A DNA stretch of 64,000 nucleotides from Hydractinia symbiolongicarpus (taxonomy: Eukaryota > Cnidaria > Hydrozoa > Anthoathecata > Hydractiniidae). The translations under genes and the position numbers were made by a program. Where the stretch lies: contig NC_079881.1 of assembly GCF_029227915.1 (NCBI RefSeq), positions 20,003,501 through 20,067,500 of the forward strand, in the 5' to 3' direction. How positions within the stretch are numbered: position 1 is the stretch's first letter; each line of letters opens with the position of its first letter. Below are positions 35,201-46,300 of this stretch, piece after piece. The notes beneath the pieces were generated by a model. It had not been told where the DNA came from. It saw only the letters and a program-made list of their open reading frames with translations, and did not search any database.

Positions 35201-38200
35201 TTGGAAATCACGTCGTTTCAGATTTTTTTAAGCATAATCAGACTATTGTTCATGCATTTACGTTTATTTAATTTCAATTAGTACGCTAAATTTTTTATCC
35301 TGTTTGATTTTATATTTTATTACATTTTTATAACATCAAAGAAACTTTGGTTTCTGTTATTGTGAATTATTCTTCTATTTACTATTTCTAAGGCAACAAA
35401 TCTCGTGGAACCTTCCACTGAAGATATTCAAGCTGAGATGTTAATAGTCAGCAAAAAAGTAGAAGAGGTTACTGCAACAATACGAAAGGTAAATATTTTT
35501 GTAATTGTTGTTATTTGGACCCAAGTCAGGGGCCCCGTGTACGTTAAAGTTTAACGATGTTTAATTTTTCGCTTTGACAACATTTTTATTTTCAATAAAA
35601 GTTAACTGTAAACTCCCTCTTTAGTTAATGAATAAAATACAAATAGCATACTAAAGTATAACCAAATGAAGTAAATCAAAACCCTGTTTATTTCAACGAC
35701 TTCGCGGCAAGTTAAAAAAGCCGCCATTTTGCGTGACCGACAGACAGACGTGTAGAAGTATGATGATATAGACTAGTCGGTGGTTCTTAAAAAAATCCAC
35801 GGGTCTGCCTGTCTTTATTTGCGTCTCTCTACTTGCGGTACTATTTTCCGTGACAGATAGACAAACATTACGGGTATTATAATATAGATTCTATTCTATT
35901 TTAAACCAGTATTTCTTCTGTAACCCAAACAGAACCTAATTTAGGCAATTAAATGTTTCGCCGACAAACGTGAGAATAACAGCATGACGTGTCAAATAAC
36001 CGGCATAGTTTTAGCGTAAATAAAAACATTATTGGCAAAAGGTTCTTAAATGATTGTTGAATTTCATAGCTTTAGTTTTTACTAATGATGTTCGAAATTA
36101 CTTTTTGCAGTAAAAATGAGCATTTTAATATTTCAGAACATCAATGCAGCGCAAGATAAACAAAAGCGACAGTACGACCAAAGAATTAAAAAAAAGGCAG
36201 TCCAAAAAAGTTATCGGGTCGGAGAAAAAGTACTGATTGTTAACCAAAGAAAAAAAGGCTTAAAAGCCCGATTTAAGGGCCCCTACCTTATCTCTGGTGT
36301 TACCGAAAATGGCAACGTTCTTGTTAATGCTATGAATGGAAAAGCTTGCAAGGGTTCAATAAACATAAAGAATGTTAAGAAGTTTATTGAAGGTAATTTG
36401 ATGATATATATCTGTTCTTGACATGTACGTTCCAGATCAACAAAACTATGTGTAAAATCAGTGAGTTCAATGCTGGCATAGAGATCAAGCAAGAAACAAT
36501 TTTTTTTCTCTAGGAGACAACGATAATTCAGCAAGTCTGAATGCCACTGAATTTAAAGGTAACAAATTCCTCCGGTTTTCTCGCAATTTAACTCTATAAA
36601 AAAGCAGTTCTTACTCTGATTTAGAACTAAAACGCTCTATTGTCTATCATTCAAAGTTCAATGCATCTTTAAATGTTTTCCTTTTTATAAGTAGGTCTGA
36701 CGTTTTTAACTATCCTACATGGTCTTTTTTCGTAACAGCATCCATACAATAGAGAAATGGAAAAAAAATCAGATAAAGTGTTTATACGCAACGCAGAAGC
36801 AGGGAAATATTTTTACGAAAGAAAATAGATATTTAAATTGACTTTTGAAAGTCTTCCTATGTTTAGATAAAATTATGCCGCAATACCAGTAGTCTCATTC
36901 TCACAAATCTTGCATTGTTTGATTATCGTTTATGGCCTAACTCTATGGACTCAGTCACAACATAATTAGACATTGCAATCTCATTTACTAGTTTTATGCA
37001 TGAAATAACGAATTAACTTTTTGTACAAAGGATCTAAATATTAACTATTACATATTGCTTTAATAAATGTAAATGTATCCTTAAGAACATCGCTTTTTCC
37101 CTAGAAATGCGATCTTAAGAAAATATGAAGGAAAAAATCTCCCATCGATATCACAATTCAAACACTTTTCAAGTCTTCCCAAACATATAGTTCCCATGGT
37201 TCATATTTTTCCTGTTCCATTCTTACAGATTTTAATGAATCCGATTTCAAACCTTATCTGTACTTTATGTTACAATCAACATGGCGAATGGGTCTAAAAT
37301 TTAAATAATTTTCTAAACATGTACTTAATTTTCTCCTTTGATACAAACACAAAGTTCGGAATATTTCAGAAAGTAATTAACGCTGTAATATTTTAAATTT
37401 CTTCCGAAAGCAGGAAAGATAATGCTTAACAAAGATTGTTATGGTTTATGTGACTATTAGCCATTTTGGCTAAAGACCAAGTGCGTACGAAAGATCAGCA
37501 ACGAATGAACTCGATTTCAATAAATGTATTTTTCTTAAAAAAAATGATTAAACTGCATTTATTTGTATTACAGAGTTATATGACACAATCGCATGTGTGT
37601 AAAATGTTTTTCTTTAGGTCACACTGAGGCTGTAGAACTAATGAATGGTATTGAAAACGAAGGTAACCATAAACTATCTACGACAAAATCCAGTAGTTTC
37701 AATCCACTTGAGTATAGGTACAGCCAATACACCAATTTTTACTATTATATTTAGTGTGTGACGACCAACAAAGAGAAGACAGAGACAAACAAAATCCAGA
37801 AAGTAAGTGCGCCATTTTAAAAATAAATTTTGATGTTCGATTACTTGACGTCATCGAAGAATCTTAAACTGCATTTATTTGTATTACAGAGTTACATGAC
37901 ACAATCGCATGTGTGTAAAATGTTTTTCTTTAGGTCACACTGAGGCTGTAGAACTAATGAATGGTATTGAAAACGAAGGTAACCATAAACTATCTACGAC
38001 AAAATCCAGTAGTTTCAATCCACTTGAGTATAGGTACAGCCAATACACCAATTTTTACTATTATATTTAGTGTGTGACGACCAACAAAGAGAAGACAGAG
38101 ACAAACAAAATCCAGAAAGTAAGTGCGCCATTTTAAAAATAAATTTTGATGTTCGATTACTTGACGTCATCGAAGAATCTTAAACTGCATTTATTTGTAT

Positions 38201-41200
38201 TACAGAGTTACATGACACAATCGCATGTGTGTAAAATGTTTTTCTTTAGGTCACACTGAGGCTGTAGAACTAATGAATGGTATTGAAAACGAAGGTAACC
38301 ATAAACTATCTACGACAAAATCCAGTAGTTTCAATCCACTTTAGTATAGGTACAGCCAATACACCAATTTTTACTATTATATTTAGTGTGTGACGACCAA
38401 CAAAGAGAAGACAGAGATACACAAAATCCAGAAAGTAAGTGCGCCATTTTATAAATTAATTTTAATGTTCAACTAATTGATGTCATTGAAAAATCAGTGT
38501 AGAGTTAAAAGATTAAAATATTAATCGTTATCTGCATCAGGAAAACCGGGTTGCGTGCTTACAGAGGTGAACGCGATCAGGTAAAGTCAACACGTTCCAA
38601 AATATTGTATCTCAGAATAATGCTTCATTTTGTACTTATAAAAAGAACACCACAAAGGCACGCTGTTTATATGAAAAATACCGTATCAAAATATTGGGGC
38701 TTCTAATCAAATAGAATCCCTGTTGTTGTGATAACTTTGCGGTTGGTCCAAAGAGCTCCCTCTACTTGGATGCTATCTTTGGGTCCCAGACAGAGAAGAA
38801 GACGGCGAGAATTTAATTATAGACTAACCGTTACCCCGTGGTTAAATGCACCTGAATTCGCGCCCGTCGTATATTTTTTTTGCATCCATATTTCGTAAAT
38901 TTTGATTGCCTGTTAACATGAAGTAATTAAATTACTTGGGCAGGATTATTACTAAGAAACTAATTTTGCGGTAAATTAAGAAGCTATCGCTATTCAGTAC
39001 TGCTTCGACTTGCGCACAAATTAACAGTTGAGATACGGCTACTATTATAAAGACATATCCAGTTTGACTATATTTTCCAAAAACGACAACTCTGTGTTTT
39101 ATTTGTTACAGTGGTATAACACTTTCACATTTGCATAAATCATATTTTCTTCAGGTGATGGTGATTCCGTAATAATTGTGGATGGTGTTGAAGATGGAGG
39201 TAACCAGAAATTATTTACGTCTGAGGTTGGCACTATTAAGGTAATTAAGTATGGATGCAGGGTATTATACCAATTGTTTGTTATTCTTTTTAGTGTGTGA
39301 CGACCGACAAAGAGAGGACAGAGACTCACAAAATGCAGAAAGTAAGTGCACCATTTTATGAATAAATTTTGATAATCAATAATAATAATGATAATAATAT
39401 TACGCTAGTCCTCGCTTGAGTTTCTATAAGATGGATATACTTTATAAGCGATCAATTTACATTTATTAATTGTTGAGAAAAAAATATAATATTTGTTCTC
39501 TTTAGACGCTAACGATTCCATAAAATTCGTTATTAATAACGATAGAAAAGGTAACAGCATTATCGTTTGCGCAATTTTGATGTGTTTGTGTCATTTTAGG
39601 TATGCACGCGAATGTCTCAGTTTATTGAAAATGTAGTTTGGATCAATTTATATCTTGTTGCTTCTAGGATATACGACAACTGGTGATAATGAGTGTAAGT
39701 GCTTCGGATACAACTCTTCGAAAATTTTACTGAAATATTTGTACATTAATCTACCAAGGGAATGAAGGGGTGGACAAGAATAACTATAAAATTTTTTACG
39801 GAATTTGAAATGGATCGTACATGGAGCATTTTGTGAAAGTATTTGAAAAAAGACAAAAACAAACTAAAGGATATAAGGAACAATGTTTCTCATAGTTAAT
39901 CAAAGTTATGTCGGTTATTAACCTACTTTTTGATTCCAGTGACAGAGTGCAACATTTTTAACATCGAAATGAATCAATTATCCGATAGTACAATTACCAA
40001 CTACTTCGGTGAGTACTGTAATTGATTAAAATAAATGACTCTGTTTTGTCCTTACTACGTACGCTGGCCTTTGGATGCGGAACTGGTTCTTATTAAAACA
40101 GGATGACCTATTTAAAGAGTGCGTTTGCAGTTAGGACAGGTAAAATATTGACAAAAGACTGTCGCACTTTCAAAAAAACTGTGTCATAAGATGGGACAGG
40201 CCTAACTGCGAAAAAGGGCTCTAACCCTTTCAAAAAAGACGCTAAAAATTTACCTACGTGAAAAAAATGACGTAAGATAAAAATCAAAGTAAAAGGTACC
40301 TAGCTAGATTAATACAAACCATACTGTGGTTGTTAACTTTGTCGCCAGATATTAAAAAACACCGAACTCACAAACTCCTGTGGGGATGTCACAAGTTAGC
40401 CATGGCCCGTCAAGCGCAGTGTGTTTAAAAATGGGCAGTCCGTTTATAGACGCGTCGTGTCTTAAGTTGGGTCAGAATAATTTTATTTGAGCTCTTATCA
40501 TTGTTTACTTTGAATTTGTTTTTTTAGATAAAAATGACCAGAGAAGAGGTAACAATTATAACACACGTAGACTTGACAAATAATAGTTTGAAAGTATATT
40601 ATCTATGTTACAAGTATAACAATGACATTATCTATTTGTTTACTAGCAAACGAAATTAGCAAGTGTTGTGTAAATGCTAGTACAAGTGAAAGTAAGTCCA
40701 TCATATTTTTCTATAGATCAGTTCTAAGCTTGTAAAAATGTACCTTACTTTTCAATTGGCATATAGTTTTGGCGAAGTTGAGAGCGCAACCTGAAAATAA
40801 TATCATACTGTCCATGCTGGGTTCTAAAACAAAAATTCGAACCTACCAACTGAAAGAAACATTGGAGGATAGCGTTGGAGACGATGTTATATTCGAGTAT
40901 TTGAAGATAGTGGCAACAAGTATGAATGATGTAAGGAAATATTTGCAGCCTATATGCTTTTTTTTAATTGGATAATAAGGCTAAATTTAAAATTAGCTCT
41001 GGAATTTTAATGGTTTCAGAAAAACATTAAAGTTACTTCGCCCGGAGAATTGATAACAGATGAAACATATCTGCCAAAGGGCACGCAAAATATCGTACGT
41101 ATTAATTTATTGTCTGATATACTAACGATCGTATTAGCGAGGTGCCTTGACTTTTATATTTTCTCACGAAAATGTTTCAGGAAGAACTGATGGCGCTCGA

Positions 41201-42727
41201 TCTGTTGATCTCGTGTAATGTTCACAACTATCACTGGACACTAACAGCGGTTTTCCCCAAACAAAAAATGATTTCCCATCTTAATCCTATGGGTGAAGAA
41301 GTTAGCGCGTTAAATGGCGTGCTAAATAAATGGAAGTAAGTTCACCAGACGGTATATCCTATCAATATTTTAACAAATTTCTAAATTTTTAACTCATGGT
41401 TTTGTTTAGTGCCTATCTGGAAAGGAAATACGGGCTAAAGGAAATATGGCCTCTGCAAACGATTCCTCACGCAAAACAACAAGACAGCGTATCTTGTGGG
41501 ATATTTTGCGCAAAGGTAAATAAAGTTACTGTGATAATTCTTAAGGACGTTATGTGAATTTCGTAAATAAAAAAGTTAAATTTGGCTGTATTTAGTTTGC
41601 TGAGTGTATTATGAGCAATCAGAAAATCCCCGTTGAATTTACCAAAAACGAAGTCATCGAGTTTCGAAATGACATTGTGAGAAAATTGCTTCAAGAGGGA
41701 GGTACCAAGCATCAATTTTTAAACGTTTAATGACTAGAGCATATTTCCATTTTTAATGTAGCTACTTTAATAAATTGGTTTTGGTTTAGAAAAAGATGAG
41801 ACCTGGCATTTAAAGTTTTGCAGACTGTGTGGATCCCTTGATGGTCCAAAAAAGAACAAGGGTCAAACAACGGATCGTTGGGTACATATCTATATTATAA
41901 TCGCCGACCACCTGTCTCTCTGTAAGCCAACGGTAGCTGTGATTAGCGAAGGGCGTGGCACTGGCTTGCGACTAGTACACATAAATTAAATATTTTTTAT
42001 TAAAAGTGTGTACAAACTTGTTAATATTGGTTTTCCAGTTTTAGTTTACAGTATTTTCCTTGTAGGTCCGATGCGACAACTGCATTCTCCAACGTTGGTA
42101 TCACGTTCTTTGCACCAACGTTGTCATTAATGAAGAAGGCAACAATCCGTTTTCGTGTAAAGATTTAGTCAATATTCATACTTTGGAGACGCCAAATGCA
42201 ACTAAGGCACACGTAAGTTGATTCTAATGTAAGATTGTAAATGTCTCAGCATTGATACCTCTCTGAACTGTGAAGCGTCAACTTTGGCTTTAGTTAGTTA
42301 TGATAAGAAACTGAGTTACTTATTCTTTGGATTCTCATAAATGTGATACCATAGTTTGCGAACTTATGCAAGAAAGTTTTAAAAAAAGTTATGGTGTCTA
42401 ATTTAGGTCCCAGTTACATTAGCCGAAAAAGGAATAATAAAACTCAAGAAACGCACAAAGCGTATTAAAAAATGTCATGGTTGTGGCTTAGAATTTAAGA
42501 GAGAAATCGTTTACCCCGACAATTTTTGCCTTGTCACAATGCTGGAACGCTTAATCCGTGGGGAAAAGGCTCCAAGTGGTGTGAAAAAAATGACAACCGT
42601 ACATTTTCACGTAAGAAAAGAATGTTTACGGAAAAAGAAGCTGGAGCCCCGTGTGTTTTTACCGGATCATATCAATGTGACCGAAGAACAAAAAAAGATA
42701 TATAAAAAAGACGGCATATGTATGTAA
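29279..42727 (+). CDS. Ginger1-like integrase with C48 protease and PHD-like region, 30 exons
   Basis: Exons: 29279-29414, 32881-33077, 33375-33446, 33533-33766, 34756-34862, 34948-35110, 35393-35488, 36137-36392, mini-exons 36514-40691, then 40767-40930, 41020-41094, 41181-41335, 41410-41515, 41596-41701, 41790-41881, 42066-42212 and 42407-42727. Every phase agrees over 3051 nt (1016 residues). H2C2 zinc region: residues 46-135 (H-GGHPGETKT, FFWPNM, CTTCQKHG). Integrase core: Asp146 (GIDFVGPL), Asp205 (LSDNGSEF) and Glu241 (HPQANGQDE), a D,D35E set. GPY/F domain: FKGPYLISG, Gly383. C48/ULP1 domain, residues 629-830: His726 (HNYHWTL), Asn743 where Asp is usual, Gln784, Cys789 (QQDSVSCGIFC). 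PHD-like cysteines: 841-892 (CRLCG, CDNC, H874, C877). C-terminus: basic, with CHGCG. Intron-rich integrases with GPY/F are typical of Ginger1 DNA transposons. Whether this copy is mobile or a host gene is unknown; no terminal repeats were found. Confidence 0.85.
30957..31215 (+). pseudogene. Cysteine-rich exon relic inside intron 1 of the integrase gene
   Basis: After an AG at 30956-30957, one frame reads KKCTKNGCKKYVRRTKSWGK, YGCAHPS, a stop at 31057, HRQWYY, a stop at 31081, HSDEILKYETTLVVCQECKE, CKIYVVIFYQRCPGWKISR and ends at 31213-31215. The spaced Cys/His residues and aromatic pattern look like a zinc-binding domain. Two in-frame stops show decay. I do not recognise the family. Since exon 1 joins exon 2 in perfect phase without it, it is not part of the integrase gene. 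Confidence 0.45.
32195..32315. repeat. Dispersed CCACGG-type repeat copy
   Basis: CCGACTCATGGATAAATCCA near 32199 and GGGTACTATAATATAAACTA near 32292 are diverged ends of the repeat family described at 25541-26105. It lies in intron 1 of the integrase gene. Confidence 0.5.
32395..32765. repeat. ACTCGAAC-box repeat, possible pogo/Tigger-type MITE
   Basis: At least four ACTCGAAC or TTCGACT boxes are spread over 370 bp (32450, 32465, 32655, 32705). The block ends in CAGTCCCTTTAGGGCTTGAG at 32740. This pattern recalls MITEs related to Tigger elements, but no full terminal repeat pair was established. It sits in intron 1 of the integrase gene. Confidence 0.35.
35695..35895. repeat. Dispersed CCACGG-type repeat, two partial copies
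   Basis: CGACAGACAGACGTGTAG at 35729 and GACTAGTCGGTGG at 35772, with AAATCCACGGGTCTGCC following and TACGGGTATTATAATATAGA at 35868, show two adjacent diverged copies. They lie in the intron between 35488 and 36137. Confidence 0.6.
37551..38490 (+). repeat. 316-bp tandem repeat x3 carrying two mini-exons
   Basis: Copies begin at 37551, 37867 and 38183 and are nearly identical over intron and exon alike, so the duplication is recent. Each holds one 45-nt and one 48-nt mini-exon plus flanking splice sites. The third copy diverges after about 38440. An older relative of the exon pair, with diverged introns, lies at 39155-39341. Confidence 0.9.
38795..39055. repeat. Dispersed CCACGG-type repeat copy
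   Basis: GACTAACCGTTACCCCGTGG at 38822 and ACGGCTACTATTATAAAGAC near 39034 match the two ends of the family described at 25541-26105. It lies in the intron between mini-exons 38434 and 39155. Confidence 0.5.
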
Positions 42728-43021
42728 TATTTGTGTGTTTTTACAAGAAATTCATCTTTTTCATTTACTTATCTGCGTAACGCTTTGTTATATGTTCTTT
42801 GTGTTAGAAATAGAAAAAGCAATCATTAAGTATAGAAAGGGGGTTAAAGAGTTTATATTTATCAGTTCATTGTCAATTGTAGAAAGATCATTTTATTCAC
42901 GGAGTTTGTATCACCCCTTAATGAAAAAAGAAAGCTATGGCCCGATAAATAATATATTGTACTGTCGCTATTTACTATATAGCGTAGCTAGGAAAATCGT
43001 TTTGACAAATTCTATATAATG

Positions 43022-43270
43022 TTCTAAGGGGGCAGAATATTCTACGCCGCTTAGAATATACTGCCCCCCCCCCTACCCGTTTTTCCAGGTATATTGCACA
43101 AACAATTTCTTTTGTGAATGGATTGAACGTACTCCACTTGAGGAACATTTTGCGCCATTAGTGGATATGTGAAAACTTCATCTTCATGTAATTTACAGGG
43201 GGGGGGGGGAGAATATTCTAAGGGCGCAGAATATTCTACGCCGCTTAGAATATACTGCCCCCCCCCCCCT
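43022..43270 (-). repeat. Inverted satellite unit at the array edge
   Basis: The first satellite unit, plus a second core, reads in the opposite orientation to the rest of the array. For example, the stretch from TTTTTCCAGGTATATTGCAC (43081) to CATGTAATTTACAGG (43184) is the reverse complement of the later units. Orientation switches at about 43270, inside a core motif. The array begins 294 bp after the stop codon of the integrase gene. Confidence 0.9.
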
Positions 43271-43314
43271 AAGCGGTGTAGAATATTCTACCCCCTTAGA
43301 ATATTCTGCCCCCC

Positions 43315-46300
43315 CCGTGTAAATTACATGAAGATGAAACTTTCACATATCCACTAATGGCTCAAAACATTCCTCTAGTGGAGTACGTTCAATCCATACA
43401 CAAAAGAAATTGTTTGTGCAACGTGCCTGGGAAAACAGCCAGGGGGCAATATATTCTAAGCGGCGTAGATTATTCTCCACCCTTAGAGTATTCTGCCCCC
43501 TGTAAATTACATGAAGATGAAACTTTCACATATCCACTGATGGCTCTAAATCTTCCTCTAGTGGAGTACGTTCAATCCATACACAAAAAAAATTGTTTGC
43601 GCAATATGCCTGGAAAAACTGCCAGGGTGGGCAGTATATTCTAAGTGGCGTTGAATATTCTGCCCCCCTTAGAATATTCTGCCCCCCCTGTAAATTACAT
43701 GAAGATGAAACTTTCACATATGCACTAATGGCTCAAAATGTTCCTCTAGTGGAGTACGTTCAATCCATACACAAAAGAAATTGTTTGTGCAATATGGCTG
43801 GAAAAACGGCTAGGGGGGGGCAGTATATTCTAAGCGGCGTAGAATATTCTGCCCCCTTAGAATATTCTGCCCCACTGTAAATTACATGAAGATGAAACTT
43901 TCACATATCCACTAATGGCTCAAAATGTTCCTCTAGTGGAGTACGTTCAATCCATACACAAAAGAAATTGTTTGTGCAATATACCTGGAAAAACGGCTAG
44001 GGGGGGCAGTATATTCTAAGCGGCGTAGAATATTCTGCCCCCTTAGAATATTCTGCGCCCCCCTGTAAATTACATGAAGATGAAACTTTCACATATGCAT
44101 TAATGGCTCAAAATGTTCCTCTAGTGGAGTACGTTCAATCCATACACAAGAGAAATTGTTTGTGCAATATGGCTGGAAAAACGGGTAGGGGGGGGCAGTA
44201 TAATCTAAGCGGCGTAGAATATTCTGCCCCCTTAGAATATTCTGCCCCCCCTGTAAATTACATGAAGATGAAACTTTCACATATCTACTAATGGCTCAAA
44301 ATGTTCCTCAAGTGGAGTACGTTCAATCCATACACAAAAGAAATTGTTTGTGCAATATGCCTGGAAAAACGTCTAGGGGGGGCAGTATATTCTAAGCCGG
44401 GTAGAATATTTTGCCCCCTTAGAATATTCTGCCCCCCCGTGTAAATTACATGAAGATGAAACTTTCACATATCCACTAATGGCTCAAAATGTTCCTCTAG
44501 TGGAGTACGTTCAATCCATACACAAAAGAAGTTGTTTGTGCAATATGGCTGGAAAAACGGTTAGGGGGGGGGGGGGGCAGTATAATCTAAGCGGCGTAGA
44601 ATATTCTGCCCCCATAGAATATTCTGCCCCCTGTAAATTACATGAAGATGAAACTTTCACTTATCCACTAATGGCTCAAAATGTTCCTCTAGTGGAGTAC
44701 TTTCAATCCATACACAAAAGAATTTGTTTGTGCAATATGGCTGGAAAAACGGCTAGGGGGGGCAGTATATTCTAAGCGGCGTAGAATATTCTGCCCCTTA
44801 GAATGTTCTGCCCCCCCTGTAAATTACATGAAGATGAAACTTTCACATATCCACTAATGGCTCAAAATGTTCCTCTAGTGGAGTACGTTCAATCCATACA
44901 CAAAAGAAATTGTTTGTGCAATATACCTGGAAAAACGGCTAGGCGGGGCAGTATATTCTAAGCGGCGTAGAATATTCTGCCCCCTTAGAATATTCTGCCC
45001 CCCCCCCTGTAAATTACATGAAGATGAAACTTCCACATATCTACTAATGGCTCAAAATGTTCCTCAAGTGGAGTACGTTCAATCCATACACAAAAGAAAT
45101 TGTTTGTGCAATATGCCTGGAAAAACGGCTAGGTGAGGCAGTTTATTCTAAGCGGCGTAGAATATTCTGCCCCCTTAGAATATTCTGCCCCCCCTGTAAA
45201 TTACACGAAGATGAAACTTTCACATATCCACTAATGGCTCAAAATGTTCCTCTAGTGGAGTACGTTCAATCCATACACAAAAGAAATTGTTTGTGCAATA
45301 TGCCTGGAAAAACGGCTAGGGGGGCAGTATATTCTAAGCGGGGTAGAATATTCTGCCCCCTTAAAATATTCTGCCCCCCCCTGTAAATTACATAAAGATG
45401 AAACTTTCACATATGCCCTAATGGCTCAAAATGTTCCTCAAGTGGAGTACGTTCAATCCATGCACAAAAGAAATTGTTTGTGCAATATGCCTGGAAAAAC
45501 GGCTAGGGGGGGCAGTATATTCTAAGCCGGGTAGAATATTTTGCCCCCTTAGAATATTCTGCCCCCCCCCGTGTAAATTACATGAAGATGAAACTTTCAC
45601 ATATCCACTAATGGCTCAAAATGTTCCTCTAGTGGAGTACGTTCAATCCATACACAAAAGAAATTGTTTGTGCAACGTGCCTGGGAAAACAGCCAGGGGG
45701 CAATATATTCTAGGCGGCGTAGATTATTCTCCACCCTTAGAATATTCTGCCCCCCTGTAAATTACATGAAGATGAAACTTTCACATATCTACTAATGGCC
45801 TCAAAATTTTCCTCAAGTGGAGTACGTTCAATCCATAGACAAAAGAATTTGTTTGTGCAACGTGCCTGGGAAAACAGCCAGGGGGCAATATATTCTAGGC
45901 GGCGTTGATTATTCTCCACCCTTAGAATATTCTGCCCCCCTGTAAATTACATGAAGATGAAACTTTCACATATCCACTGATGGCTCAAAATCTTCCTCTA
46001 GTGGAGTACGTTCCATCCATACACAAAAAAAATTGTTTGCGCAATATGCCTGGAAAAACGGCCAGGGTGGGCAGTATATTTTAAGTGGCGTAGAATGTTC
46101 TGCCCCCTTAGAATATTCTGCCCCCCCCCCCTGTAAATTACATGAAGATGAAACTTTCACATACGCACTAATGGCTCAAAATGTTCCTCTAGTGGAGTAC
46201 GTTCAATCCATACACAAAAGAAATTGTTTGTGCAATATACCTGGAAAAACGGCTAGGCGGGGCAGTATATTCTAAGCGGCGTAGAATATTCTGCCCCCTT

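Larger units (their letters stand above)
36514..40691 (+). other. Run of 14 phase-1 mini-exons in the integrase gene
   Basis: Exons 36514-36558 (45 nt), 37618-37662 (45), 37755-37802 (48), 37934-37978, 38071-38118, 38250-38294, 38387-38434, 39155-39199 (45), 39294-39341 (48), 39506-39550 (45), 39668-39694 (27), 39940-40008 (69), 40528-40548 (21) and 40647-40691 (45) all have AG/GT borders. All are multiples of three and interrupt a codon after its first base, so any can be skipped or duplicated without frame loss. They encode an acidic, probably disordered linker between the GPY/F and protease domains (for example TEAVELMNGIENEG, VCDDQQREDRDKQNPE). More such exons may lie unseen in the gaps. 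Confidence 0.75.

Noticed and set aside
43022-43100. Satellite edge as the 3' terminal repeat of the integrase element
   Set aside because: No matching inverted copy was found upstream of 29279, and Ginger1 termini are expected to begin with TGT, which does not fit a G-run end.
43700-43880. tRNA-type internal promoter in the satellite unit (TAGTGGAGTACG as A box, GTTCAATCC as B box)
   Set aside because: The B-box match lacks one base and the two boxes abut, whereas functional boxes need tens of bases between them.
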